DNA of 47,500 nucleotides, taken from assembly GCA_016946835.1 (NCBI GenBank), contig JACVTC010000122.1:145001-192500 (forward strand). The letters run 5' to 3'. Under the pieces are notes generated by a model. The model was not told where the DNA came from, ran no database searches, and worked only from the letters and a program-made list of their open reading frames with translations. How positions within the stretch are numbered: the stretch's first letter is position 1; each line of letters begins with the position of its first letter. Made by a program: the position numbers and the translations under genes. Below, one piece after another: positions 27,716 to 47,440 of the stretch. Source of the DNA: Neocallimastix lanati (nom. inval.). Taxonomy: Eukaryota > Neocallimastigomycota > Neocallimastigomycetes > Neocallimastigales > Neocallimastigaceae.

Positions 27716-27957
27716 TTTTTTTTTATTTAATAAATATTTAATATCTTATTTAATAATTGATAAGATTTATTATTTTTTAATTTTTTATTTTTTTTTTAAA
27801 AAAAAAAACAAAAATTATATTAGTTAATGAAAAATTGTTTTCCCTCATTTGACATTTTAGGCATATATTTGTATAAAAAAAAATTAAAATAAATTTTACC
27901 TATTTTTTAATTATTGAAATATTTAAAATATATCTTTAATTATTTAATTATATATAT

Positions 27958-28011
27958 TTATATTTATATTTATATTTATATTTATATTTATATTTATATT
28001 TATATTTATAC
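27958..28011. repeat. TTTATA hexanucleotide repeat
   Basis: About nine tandem copies of a 6-bp TTTATA unit. Confidence 0.9.
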
Positions 28012-28056
28012 TAAAATAGCCGTTCATCTTTAATAATAATTATAATTAATTTAATC

Positions 28057-28087
<31 letters not shown>

Positions 28088-28179
28088 TTTTTTAGTAATT
28101 CACGGTTCAAATTATGTTTTTGTTGGCATTTAATAATTATTATTACTATTATTACTATTATTCTTAGTATTACTATTTA

Positions 28180-28450
28180 TTATTCATTATTTATTATTTA
28201 TTATTTATTATTTATTATTCAATTATTCATTATTTATTATTTATTATTTATTATTTATTATTTATTATTTATTATTTATTATTTATTATTTATTATTTAT
28301 TATTTATTAATAAATACTCTTTTTATTATTTATTATTTATTATTTATTATTTATTAATAAATACTCTTTTTATTATTTATTATTTATTTATTATTTATAA
28401 TTTATTATTTATTATTTATTATTTATTATTATTATTCAATTATTTATTTA
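28180..28450. repeat. TTATTTA minisatellite, second cluster
   Basis: The same 7-bp TTATTTA background as 10.2-10.9 kb, again carrying the 16-mer TTATTAATAAATACTC, at 28304-28319 and 28351-28366, each followed by TTTTTATTATT. Confidence 0.9.
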
Positions 28451-28964
28451 TTATTTATTAATTATTGTTTATTATTATTATTTATAAATGATATTAATAA
28501 TAATAATAAAAAAATATTCCTTATTTATAACTTTATTTAATATTATTAATCATTGATTCATATAATAAAATAAAATATATAAAAATTTAAATAAATAATA
28601 TTTTTAAAATATGTATAAATATTAAGAGGTTTAATCTTATATGCCAAAAAAAAAAAATAAAATAAAATAAAATAAAATAAAAAAAAATTAATTAGGTAAA
28701 TTATTAAATGATATAAATTATTATTAAATTATATTATACTGTGTATATAGTGTATGTATATAAATGTATTTCAACTTTATAATCATTAAATGTATTTATA
28801 TATATAATTATTATTTATGTATTTTAATTTATAATGATGATAATTAGGTAATTACAATGTTGATATTTTTAATATTTAAACCTTGAATTTTTGAATATTC
28901 TATTAATAATGTATTTCATAAAAATAATTATATATAATTAAAATTATCATATCAATCAGCAATA

Positions 28965-29215
28965 ATAACCTTCTTATGGTTAGCTTTTTAATACTTTACA
29001 ACTACTTAAAGTATTTTAGCAATAGTATCAAGTCTGAATTTTTGACTACTTGTATTAGAAATACTTTTGGAAACCTAAAAAAAAAAAAAAAATTTATATA
29101 ATAAATCAAATACTATATATATTCTTTCTGAAGGATTACAATCATTACAATTTGTTTTATTGTATAAGATCAAACTAGTAAGGTGTTTGATTAAAAAGCG
29201 TCAAGTTGACATATC
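28965..29215 (-). pseudogene. Doubtful helicase-like remnant
   Basis: A slightly GC-richer stretch. One minus frame reads SSQKFRLDTIAKIL, stop, VVVKY, stop, KANHKKVIIAD. This loosely resembles the start of the C-terminal lobe of SNF2-type helicases (SxKLxxLxxIL...KVLIFSQ). Upstream, another piece reads NKTNCNDCNPSERIYIVFDL. Stops and an A tract interrupt it. The resemblance is short and may be chance. Confidence 0.2.
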
Positions 29216-29335
29216 AAAAAATAAAAATAAAAAATAAAAATAAAAATTAAAAAAAAAACATACAATAACAATAACAACAGCAACAAAAAAAAATAAAAAT
29301 TTAAATATTCACAAAAATATATATATAGTTGTTAC

Positions 29336-29373
<38 letters not shown>

Positions 29374-29760
29374 AAAAACACTTTAATATTATATATATTT
29401 ATTCATAATTTCATATTTTCATATTTTTTTATTTTATTTTTATTTTTATTTTTTTCTTTTTATTATAATAATTATTATTTTTAAATACAATATTTTTTTA
29501 TTTATTGATTATATTTTTTTTATTATTGTATTATTATTTTCATTATTTATTTTTTTGTTTTCATATTTTACTATTTTTTAATTATAAAAAAATTTTTATA
29601 ATTAATTATTATTATTATCATTATTATTTGTTTTTATTTCTTATTTATTAATTTGTCAATTAAATTTTGATATTAATTTTTTTTTTTTTTTATTGTTGCT
29701 TTTAATATATTGGAAACTATTTTTTTTTAATTATTTTGTGAATTTGATTTGTAAAAATTG

Positions 29761-29792
<32 letters not shown>

Positions 29793-29829
29793 GAATATAT
29801 ATATGAAATATTTTTTTTTATTATTGAAT

Positions 29830-30658
29830 TTACTTGGCATTCTTTGGATTTAATTCATTACCTAACTTAAAGTATGAAATTTGGTTCCAATCTATAATTT
29901 TTTTTTTTTTAATATATAAATATTATTTAATTTATATTAATATTTATATTATTTAATATTATTTTTATTATTTATTATTATTTATTATTTTTATTTTGCT
30001 TACCCATCTTTTGCTTAGTAATTGGAAGAGCTCTTCTTAAAGCCTTTAAGACATTATTGGCTTGATCTTCATAAGCTTCCTTTAATGAAATTTCAGCATT
30101 TCTTTCAACTTCTTCAATACCCTTTGCAATAGCTTTAGCGAAAGCAGTTGGATCACTCTATTTTTTTATTTTTTTTTTACAGAAATATTAAATATTTTGA
30201 TTTTATTAGGAAAATATAGAATTGAAAATAAATAAATTAATTAAATTTGTAATATTAAATTTTATTATTAGATAAAAAGAAATAATTTTAAATATATTTA
30301 TGATGTTTTATATAATTTAATATCAAACTACTATATATTATTATTATTTTTTTTTTTTTTTTTTTTTTTTTTGTTATAACAAATATTAAATTAATATAAG
30401 AATTACCTTATCCTTCTTTAATTCGAAAGTAGTATCTTTCTTCCATTCTAATTGGACATTACCATCTTCGTAATAGTGAACATTACTCTTAATGTAACCA
30501 CTTACTTCATTATTTTCAGTATTAATATGATATATTGAACGCCATCTGCCATTCCTATAAAGATTACAAAAAAAAAAAAAAAAAAAATAAAATAAAATAA
30601 AATAAAAAAGAAAATTAAAATATTAATTTATATTATATACTTATAAATTTTGATAAAT

Positions 30659-30704
<46 letters not shown>

Positions 30705-31229
30705 TAATATATATATATATATATATTTCATTTTAAATTTAATTTAATGAACAATAAATATATATATTTGTTGATATTTACCAGAAATTATCTGGGTTAT
30801 ATTTGTTAGCTGTGATAATAATAGTCATTTTGTTTTCCTTATAATAAACTGCACTGACACCATTTGGGAAATGGTCAGTTACATACTTTTGAATTTCTTT
30901 ATCAACAGCTTCACTTTATATTTTAAGTTTTTTATTGTTATTATTATTATTAATATTGATATTTTAAAGAAAGATATAACATTATATTGTATAAGGAAAA
31001 TTGATAAATAATTTGACAAATAAAAATAAATGAGAAAAAAAAAATTGTAAATAAAAGATAAAAAATATATGATATATATATATATTAATATTAATATTAA
31101 TATTTTTATTTTATTCTTATTCTATGATAATTTTTATTTAATATATTATAATAATATATACCGAATTTGGAATTCTTCGTTTTCTTCAATTTCAACTTTT
31201 TGAACATCATCAACTTTCTTTATTATTAG

Positions 31230-31265
<36 letters not shown>

Positions 31266-32039
31266 AAAAAGTATAAGTAATGTTATCATTTTTGTATAAT
31301 TTTTTTTATACATAATAATTACTTGGTGGAAGTGATCAAAGGCAAATGAATTTCCACTTCTTGGATCGAGGTAGTGTTCATCATCAATCATTCCAAATTT
31401 AGAAATAATAGCCTTATTATTATTTAAGATTATTTATTATTATTTATGACGATTTATTATTATTTAAGGCGTTTTATTATCATTTATTATCATTTATTAT
31501 TATCAATTATTAATTATTATTATTATTATAAATATTATTATAGTCATTTAGAATTTGTTTTAGTATAAAAAAAAAATATATAATTATCATTAATTGCACA
31601 TTAACTGAATATTATACCTTAGTGCTTTGATTTGGAATTTCAACTGGAATGAAATTGGCATTGTTGTATTCTTGGAAACTTTTAACAAACTGTGGTAATA
31701 AATCCTTGTAATCATCAACATCAAGAAGAACGATTATATCTATTTTAAATTTATTAATTATTTATTAAACTTAATATTGTCTCTTTTTTTTAATTATTTT
31801 TTATAAATTCATATTTTTTTTCTTATTTTTTTTCTAAAAAAATAAATCACAATATATATATATATATATTTGACATATCTAATGCTAATTGTAGAATATT
31901 ATAATTTAGATTTAATATTAAAAAATTTTGAGGAAAAATTCTAACCATTGAAAACATCATTTAATTCACCAGGTGGACTTTCTAAAATGAATTGATGTGC
32001 GATTTTTAACTTTTCGTCCATTGAAATTTTTTCAGACAT
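29830..32039 (-). CDS. CAPZA: F-actin capping protein subunit alpha
   Basis: Eight exons: 31946-32039, 31618-31739, 31323-31412, 31162-31217, 30782-30913, 30407-30554, 30004-30157 and 29830-29891. All junctions keep frame and give 285 residues, the usual length of the family. Diagnostic stretches are the N-terminal KIAHQFILESPPGELNDVFN, the LDPRSGNSFAFDH motif in exon 3, FWNGRWRS spanning the exon 5/6 junction, VHYYEDGNVQLE, and the C-terminal ALRRALPITKQKMDWNQI, which forms the actin-binding tentacle in the family. The protein forms a heterodimer with the beta subunit and caps barbed ends of actin filaments at cortical actin; the beta gene is not in this window. The start is the ATG at 32039, matching the family's N-terminus. 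Introns are GT-AG, with GTTAG, GTATAA, GTAATT, GTATAT, GTAAAT and GTAAGC donors. Nothing suggests decay. Confidence 0.96.
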
Positions 32040-35000
32040 TTTGAATATTACTTAAAAATGAAAATTTATTGATAATTTTTTGTCATTAAAATATTTATTT
32101 TATTTATATAATATATATATAATATCATATGATTTATATTATAATTATTTTCATAAATAAAATAATACATTCAATATTATAAAATAATAAACAAAAAATA
32201 AATAAAATATATATTATATATAAAATATATTAATTAGCATTATATAACAAATCATATTTAAAAGTATAATTTAATAATTATTGATTATTGTGTAATATTA
32301 AAGATTGTTTGTCCATTTGATGTATAAATTTAATAAAAATCTATTCAAAAATTTGTTTTAAGATATTTTCCCTTTCTTTTTTTCTTAAAATTTATATTAT
32401 AAATTAATTAGTATTATTTTTTTAATAAAAGTAATATATAATATGCTTTATGCGTTTTATGTTTACAGTAGTTAACAATTATTGTACATTTAATATACAG
32501 AGACACTTTTAGATATTTAAAATAAATTATATAATATTTAGGTCATTATTCTATTTTTTTTTTATTTATTTTTTTAGTAATACAATTGTTCCTATCTTTT
32601 TTTTTTCTTTAAACATGGTATTTAGCTTTTTAATTTTTTTGTTTTTATTTCTTCCTCTTTTTTATTATCAACAATTAAATTATTGAATAAAATGAAATTG
32701 ATTCAAATTATAATATTAATATTATCCCTATTATTTGTATATTGATTTTTTATATGTAATTATTTTTAATCATATATATATTATTTTGCATCTTTACCCT
32801 TTTTTTAATTTGTTTCTTTTAACAAAAAAATAAACAAAAATTAAAAAAATAATTATACAACTTTAACAAAGTGCTATTTTATTCTTTGTTATATTTTTTT
32901 TTAAAAAAAAAAAAAAACAGTAAATATAAATAAAAAAATATAATTAAAAATATTAAATAAATAACTAATAATTAAAATAAATAAATAAATAATAAATAAT
33001 TAAATAATAAATAATAAATAATAAATAATAAATAATAAATAATAAATAATAAATAATAAATAATAAATAATAAATAATAAATAATAAATAATAAATAATT
33101 AAATAATAAATAATAAATAAATAATAAATAAATAAATAATAAAGAATAATAAAAAATAATTAAATAAATAAATAATAATAAATAGATAAGTAAATAAATA
33201 ATAAATTAATTTGCTTTGAAAAATGTTTGATTAAAATAAATTAAAATTATTTTTAATTAAAAATAAAAATTTTATTTTTTATAATTATTTAATATAATAA
33301 AAATGAAATAATTTTAATATATATATATACTTTGAATTTTATTATTATTTTCTTAATAGGTTAATTATTGAAGTACATTTTATACAAAATTTTATTATTT
33401 AAATCAAATACAAAATAATTTTTTAAAAATACATTGATATTAACAAAATAAAAAAAAAAAAAAGAAAAAAGAAATACTAAGTACTTTTATTTTTATTTCA
33501 AATATATTTGTATAAAAGGCATATCTTTTCTTTTTAAAAAGCACTTTTTTAAATTTATTTTATTAGATATTATATCTATATTATATATATATTATTTACA
33601 TTCTAAATACAATAATAATTCGGACTTTAAAAGCTAAAATCTATTAAATTGTACATTAAAACAATATATACATACAAATACATTAACATAACTATCATTA
33701 TTTTATGTTTTTAATTTATAATCTAATCATATGGAATATTGTTTTTATTATTAAAATTTATCTATAAGAGAAAAAGAAATTAATAATAATATCATAAATA
33801 AGTAAATCTTTATAATAAAAATAAATAAATAAATAAAAAAGATAAAATCTTTTTTTATTTTAAGTTTGGTTAATAATTATTTATTCTAATAATTAGATAT
33901 ATATATTCATTAGGGAAATATTAGAATTATATATATCCATATTTTAAAATAAAAAATTTAAAAAAAAAAATAATAATAATATTTATAAAACTTTAAAAAT
34001 TATTCTTTTAAAATTTCTTAATTGAATAAAATAATAGTTTTTAAATTAACAAATAGTAGTTGAAACGAAAAATTTTGTCCTGATGGATATAAAAAGTGAT
34101 AATTATCTTGCTATCAAATAAAAAATTACTTTATCAAAATTATTTTGAACAAATATTTTTTATAGTTAGTAATAATAATAATATTAGTAATAATAATTTA
34201 TTTTTATTTCAAAATTATTAAAAATAAAAATAATCCACTAATAGGATAAATTACGATCTTTATATCTTGATCCATTTATAAAAATATTCCTTGGTTGTAT
34301 TCATTTCATTTATTTTTTTTTTTTTTTTTTTAATTTTTTCAATTGTCAACAATATTCAATACTATTACATGACAGAATTTTTATTTGATAAAGGAGTTTA
34401 TTGTGAATATGATTTTTATGTTTTGTTATGCTTTTAATTTATTTTAACTTTTTTTTTTTTAAAAAAAAAAAAGTGTAAAGTTTTATCATAATATTATTAC
34501 TATTATAAGTTAATATTAAATAATAAATATTAACTATTAAAATATAATAATTAATTTTATTTAACTCTTTTTTTTTTTTTTTTTTTTTTATTATTATTAT
34601 TTGGTAAAATATAATTATATTATATTTTTATTAATTTTGGAAACAATAATTATGTTGTAAAGGTGACGAAAACAACAATAATAGTAATAATAATAATAAT
34701 AATTATTATTAATCATTTCAACTAATTATAAAATTAATAGTATCATCCTCAAATATTAAAATAAATTAATATGATAGAAAACATTATAATAAATGATATT
34801 TTCATTTTTATAATTATTATTACAATAAATGAATAAATGAATGCGATATTAAATGTGTAAATATTTACATATATTATAAATATTTTTTTTTTTTTTTTTT
34901 TTTTTTTTTGAATTTAATTTATGTATTATATTAGCACTTTGTAGATTTTCTTTAAATGTAGAAAACTTTTTCGATGATAGTATGTTTTTTTTTTCTAATA

Positions 35001-36634
35001 TCAAAATAAATCATATTGTTGAATGTACCATAAAAATGTATACAATCGAAAATATAAATGATTTAAACATTAATCTTTAAGAAAAATTTTTTATAAAAAT
35101 ATATCATTGTTATTATTATTATTATTAATTTGTTTTATGATGTATTTATTATATTATTATAATTATTAATAAAAATAAAGAAAATTTTGTAAATATATAT
35201 ATCTGAATTATTACTGTTATTTAATTAATATATCAATAAATTTATTGTGTCAAGAAAAAGGTTAATAAAAATATATCCTAAATCTACTATTAATAGTATT
35301 AAGACTAATGTGATTAATGTTAACAATAGATTCTTTATTTGATGCGGATTCACAGCAATTATATGTATACCTTTGTTTTAGTTTTCCATATTCATTTTAA
35401 AAAAAAAAAAATAATTAGAATAGAATGGTCAAATTGATACAAAAAAAAAAAAAGTTAAAATGAAGCAAGTAAAAAATTAAAATTAAAAAAAAAAAAAAAG
35501 GAAAAGCTGTATTTATAATTAAAGCTTTGATTAATATAATCTATTTAAATGTTTTTTTTTTTTTAAAAAAATATAAATTATTATAATATATAGTATTTTG
35601 ATGTCAAAATATTTAAATATTTATTTATATATATTGATTCACAACGAAAAAAAAAAAAAGATAAACTTTATATATATGATAGTTATTAAAGAAATTTAAA
35701 AATTTATTTTTATTTTTTTATTTTTTTTTTTTTTATTAATATATAAATTAAATATGGAATAAATATTAATATTTTTTATATACTAAATAAAAAATATTAA
35801 ATCAATAATAATAATTATATCATTTAATTATATTATTTAATTATTTAATTACAATAATTATAATAATATATATATTTTTTTAATAATTATTTACTTATTT
35901 ATTTATTTATTTATTTACTTATTTACTTATTTATTTATTTATTTTGTAAAAAAAAAAAGAAATAAATTACATCATTATTTTCCTTTTTTGTGTAATTTTT
36001 TTTTATCTTATTTCTTTTAGTAAATTATAACTCTTAATAATTAATTAAAACTTTATTTATTAATAAAATTTATTATAATTAAATATTAAATTAATTCTAA
36101 TTTCTGTAAATAATAAAAAATATATAAAATATATATAAAATATTTATTTAAATAAATAGTTTTAGAAATAGTTTTAAGGATATGTAAATAAAATAAAGTT
36201 TTAAGAATAATATTTGAAATTTTTTTTTTATTATTTATAGAAAAAAAAAAAAAAAACTTTGTCATATTTTTCCCAATGTCTTAAAGTTAATCATAAAATA
36301 ATATATACGTTCATTATTTTTTTAAAATTAGCTTTCAATTTACTTTTTTTTGTTTTTTTATATTTTCATCACTAAACTATTGTGATAAAGTTATTTATTT
36401 TCATAAAGATGAATTAAAAAAAAAAAAAAAAAAAGAATTAACTTTATAATTAATAATAAATTTTGAATTCAAATTAAAAAAAAAAATATAAAATTAAATA
36501 AACTATTACATTATTATTTTTAAATCAATAATTATTATTATTATTAAAGTTATTATATATATAAATATTATACTTCATTTATTATTATTTTTTTTTTTAT
36601 ATATAGACGTACATAATATAAAATTAAATTGAAA
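32040..36634. other. AT-rich divergent intergenic region
   Basis: Separates the minus-strand capping-protein gene from the plus-strand Yrb30-like gene and should hold both promoters. I find no coding segment. It contains the repeat at about 32970-33170, poly-T/poly-A tracts (for example 34313-34331, 34569-34589 and 34884-34909) and TTTA repeats at about 35895-35944. Confidence 0.65.
32970..33170. repeat. TAAATAA tandem repeat
   Basis: Roughly 200 bp of TAAATAA units with occasional slips, related to the block at 26.3 kb. Confidence 0.9.
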
Positions 36635-37641
36635 ATGAATGGAATTGAAGAACTTTTAATTAATTTAACATGCAATTCATTATCTGTGGTAGGTAAATCT
36701 GCCTTTAGCTATGCTGCTAAAATGGCTGTAAATCAAATAAAAGATCAAATTAAAAATAGAACAAAAAATAAATCCACATTAGATACGTTAAAGCAAAAGT
36801 TAGAAATGAAATTAAGTGTCATAACACCAACCATAGATATGTTTGAACTAATTGTAGCACGCGGTAATACTGCTTTAGTTTCTACTATGGAACTTATTAT
36901 ACCATTAAAGAATAAAATTAATTCACTCTATGAAGAAATAGGTAATAAAGATAAAGTGTCAGTACTTTCTGAAGACCACTTAATAAAATCTCTTAATGAG
37001 ATAATTACTATGATTGACGAAATTACACCTATTCTTAATCTAGCATTGCTAACTTCACATACTATTTTACAACAAAGTAATCAAAATTATCCAAAAACTG
37101 TTATTTCACCATCAAAGTTAATGAAAGCAACTACTGAAATTTATAATTGTGAAAAAGCCTTCAGAGAAAGTAAAAATCTTAAGGCACAGGTGGGACCTAG
37201 TTTTTCCTTAAAAATGTATTCTTTATTTACTAGTTCCTCCAGACAAAGAAAGCAAGATGTCGATTGGACTTGGAAAGAAGAATTCAATTTATCAAGGGTA
37301 TTTATTAATAGAGTAGGAGATAAAGAAAAAGATTATGTATATGAATTAGAAATTGTTGAAAATATTGAGGACGATCGATACCATGATGAAAATGAAATAA
37401 AGTCTGGTAAAAGTATAATTAGTGATTATCCAAATGAAAAGTTCTTTATTCCTGGTAGAAAAATTATTTATAATATTAGTAATATCAGATCCTTATTCTA
37501 CGCCAGTTCTGGTTCATTACTTAACATTGAAGAGTGTACCTCAGCAGTTTTAGTTCTAAAAATAGAAATTTCAACTTCTAATGATTCAGAGGATCAACCT
37601 AAAGAACAATGGATTGCTTTTGAAGTGGATAATTTTGTTCC

Positions 37642-37681
<40 letters not shown>

Positions 37682-37969
37682 ACTGAGAATAAAAAAATTG
37701 TTAAAAAAGAAAGCAGTCGCTCAGGTTATTCTCATTTATCATCTGGTGAAAACCAATGGGGTATTCTTAGTCATTTAGAATATTTAATTCGGTTAACAAT
37801 GATGGAAAGTTATCTTCAAAATTCTTGTTCTAATGCTAGTGATGAAATGGTCATTCTCTTTTTACAATCAAGTTTCTCAAACACTCAACCTCAAAGAGTC
37901 ATTCGTAATTCCTCCATTTCCAGTGAAACTTCAAATCTTACCAATATAAAGCTAATTAGCAATAAATAA
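36635..37969 (+). CDS. Yrb30-like RanGTP-binding protein
   Basis: Intronless frame of 444 residues. I take the ATG at 36635 (MNGIEELL); the codon two positions upstream is TTG. The N-terminal 110 residues are helical and carry KLEMKLSVITPTIDMFELIV followed by ARGNTALVSTMELI, matching the fungal Yrb30/RanGTP-binding family signature (a heptad-rich helix, then ARGNT). Residues about 205-335 contain WTWKEEFNLSRVF and beta-rich segments, and a 13-Asp tract at residues 337-349 follows. Family members bind GTP-loaded Ran and modulate its GTPase cycle in nucleocytoplasmic transport; the same role here is inference. The C-terminus is Ser/Asn-rich. It is the only confident plus-strand gene and the only confident gene without introns. 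The terminator region is AT-rich. Family assignment is fairly sure, exact orthology is not. Confidence 0.82.
37643..37681 (+). repeat. GAT codon repeat encoding poly-Asp
   Basis: Thirteen uninterrupted GAT codons inside the Yrb30-like gene, giving an acidic run. A pure codon tract like this is expected to vary in length by replication slippage. Confidence 0.97.
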
Positions 37970-38207
37970 ATAAATAAATAAAAAAGAAAAAGAAAAAAAA
38001 AAAAAAAATAAATGATAATAATATAAAGTATTAAAAATTAAAGAAACCGTAACATATTATGAACCCTGAATTCAACTAAGAAGATATAATAATAAAAATA
38101 ATAAATAAATAAATAAATAAATAATAAATAAATAAATAAATAAAAGGATTGATGAAAAATAAATATATATATATACACTATAATTTTTTAATTATTATTA
38201 TTATTAC

Positions 38208-38262
<55 letters not shown>

Positions 38263-39379
38263 TAAAAAAAAAAGTAAAATATTATATTTATTTATATTCC
38301 TATTTATATTTCAAATATTTCAATTTATTATTCAGTGATGATTAATTTATTGGATTTTAATTCATTAAAAATACTATATATTTTTATAACGCATTTTATG
38401 ATTTATTAGTAATTATATCATTTAATATTATTATTATCATTATTACTATTACTATTATTATTATTATTATTATTGTATCGTTTACCTGACATATATATTT
38501 ATAAATAGATTGTATTTTATTTTATTATATCTTCAACTTTGTATAATATCAATTAATCACATTTGTTATTATAATAATACTAAATCAAATAATATCCATG
38601 TTTAAATAATTTTAATATCATATAAAAGAATGAAATAAAAAATAATAATAATAAATAATAAATAATAAATAATTATAATAAATAATAAATAATACATAAT
38701 AACAACAATAATAATAAATTATTAATAGAAATAATCTAGTAATAAATAAAAATGAATAAATAAATAAAGAAAATAATATAAAATAAAATATAAAGTTAAT
38801 ATTATAATATTATGTTATATCATAATAAAAATTTTTTTTTTTTTTTTTTTTTTTTTATAAATTTTTTTTATTATATAATTTTTTTTTTTTTAAAAAAAAA
38901 TTAAATTTAAAGAAAGACAATTTTTGAATAATATAATGCATTTATTTTAATACTATTATTTTATAAAAATGTATTAAAATATTTATGTATAGTATATCAT
39001 AATGCTATGTTATTTTATCTAAACAAAATGGATATTTATATATAAATATATATATATATATATAATTTTATGTATATATGTAATGATAAAAATTATTTAT
39101 TGATAAATAAATTAATAAAGAAATATTATAAAAAAAAAAAAAAAAAACGATATTATTGAAAAACAAAATTTTAATATAATGGAAATGTATATATATATAT
39201 ATGGAGGGAATAATCGTAATTATACAATATTTTTGTTTTATTTTGCTTTATACATATTATGTAATATTATCAGAAGTTTATATATATATATAAAAAAAAG
39301 CTTTTATTTATCTTTATTTTATTTTATTTTTTCATTTTTTTTATAATGTAATTTTCTCTTCAATATTTTTATAGTATTT
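37970..39379. other. Convergent intergenic region
   Basis: Lies between the 3' ends of the plus-strand Yrb30-like gene and the minus-strand CFAP100 gene. Holds AAAT repeats, an ATT array at about 38192-38262, a further ATT run near 38455-38474 and a T tract near 38832-38856. No coding signal. Confidence 0.7.
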
Positions 39380-45652
<6,273 letters not shown>

Positions 45653-45850
45653 TATTATTATTATTTATTATTTATTATTATTATTAATTATTATTAATTA
45701 TTATTATTAATTATTATTATTTATTATTTATTATTATTATTAATTATTATTAATTATTATTATTAATTATTATTATTTATTATTTATTATTATTATTAAT
45801 TATTATTTATTATTAATTATTATTAATTATTATTATTATTATTATTATTG
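45653..45850. repeat. Higher-order ATT/TTAA repeat abutting the CFAP100 start codon
   Basis: Starts immediately upstream of the minus-strand ATG at 45652. Units of about 57 bp made of ATT runs punctuated by TTAATTATT recur roughly three times. It must be the 5' UTR or proximal promoter. Confidence 0.85.
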
Positions 45851-45922
45851 TTCTATTTTTTTTTTTTTAATTTATTTATTTAATTTATTTTTATTTTAAA
45901 TCCTTTCTATTTCTCTTTCTCT

Positions 45923-45955
<33 letters not shown>

Positions 45956-47009
45956 CTTTCTTTTCTTCTTCTTCTTCTACTCTCTTCACACTTTCATCTA
46001 TTCAATTTTTTTTTTCTTCTCCTTATTTTTGTTTAACTTTTTTTTTTTTTTTTTTTTTAATTACAATTAATTAAATTTCCTTATATATATATTTTTCCAA
46101 ATTAATTATTTTTTTTATTTTTTTTTTTTATAAAAAAAAAAAAAAAAAAAATTATTGAATAATTATAAAAACTATAAAAAAAAAATAGTCACAACAATAA
46201 TAAAAATTTATTATATATATTTATCTTTTTTTTTTTTTTTTTTTTTATCTTTATATTTAAATATATATATATATATATATATATTTTTATTTAACTTTTT
46301 CCTAGTTTTTTTTGTTAAAAAAAATAAAAAAATAATATAAAAAATATAAAATAAAGATAAAAAAAAAGAAAAAAAAAATAAGGAATAATTAAAGAATTTT
46401 TAAAAAGATATTATAAAAAGAATTATAATATATATATGATGATGATGATTTAAAAAAATTTTTTTATAAAAAATGTTTAATTCATGAAACTTTATTTTAT
46501 AATAAACTATTTATTAGCACTAAAATAAAATAAAATATAATAATATATTAATTCATATTTTTTTATTATTAATAATCATCATCATAATAATAATAATAAT
46601 AAAAGAAAAAAGAAGATAGATAAAAAAAAAAAAAAAAAAAATCTTCGAGAAAGTTTAAAAATTTTAAACTTAAAAAAAAATAGATTGACCTTAAAAGAAT
46701 AAAAATTAAAGTGAAAAAACAAAAAAAATAAAAATAAAAATTTAGAATAAAATATATATATATATATATATATAATAAAAATAAAATAAAAAAAAAATTA
46801 GAATAAAAATAAAATAAAATAAAATAAAATAAAACAAAATAAAATTTAAGAATAATGAATTATATAGTTACTTAAAATACACTTGGTATTAAAGATTTAG
46901 TATTTTCATTTTCATTTTAATTTTAATTTTCATTTTTTTTTTTTTTTTTTGTTTGACTTGAAAGTGAATAAACTTTTATTTTTTTTTCTTTTTTTTTTTT
47001 GATTTATTT

Positions 47010-47064
<55 letters not shown>

Positions 47065-47440
47065 CTGTTAAAATTTACATTGTAATACATTAGAAATGAG
47101 CAAATAAAGATGATAAATTAGATTCGAGATAATGAAAAAAAAAATATATATATATATATACATATTTATGTTAAAAAAATAATAATAATAAAAAATAGTA
47201 AAAAAAAAAAGTAAAATAGAAAAAAAAAAAAAATAAAATAAAATAAAAAATATAATAAAATAAAAAATATAATAAAATAAAAAATAAAATAAAATAAAAA
47301 ATAAAATAAAATAAAATAAATACTGAAATATATTAAAAAAAATTTAAAGTATTAATAAAAATATAATAAAATAAAATAATTAATAAAGTATAACGAAAAT
47401 GTAAAGTATTTAATAATAATAATAATAATAATAAAAGGTT
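45851..47440. other. Divergent intergenic region
   Basis: Upstream of the minus-strand CFAP100 gene and of the possible plus-strand gene at 47441. It contains pyrimidine-rich stretches with CTTCTTCTT near 45957-45980, T tracts, AT repeats and AAAAT repeats. No open frame of interest is seen. Confidence 0.65.

Noticed and set aside
37581-37778. Plus-strand frame with a poly-Met run.
   Set aside because: An out-of-frame shadow of the GAT tract in the Yrb30-like gene.
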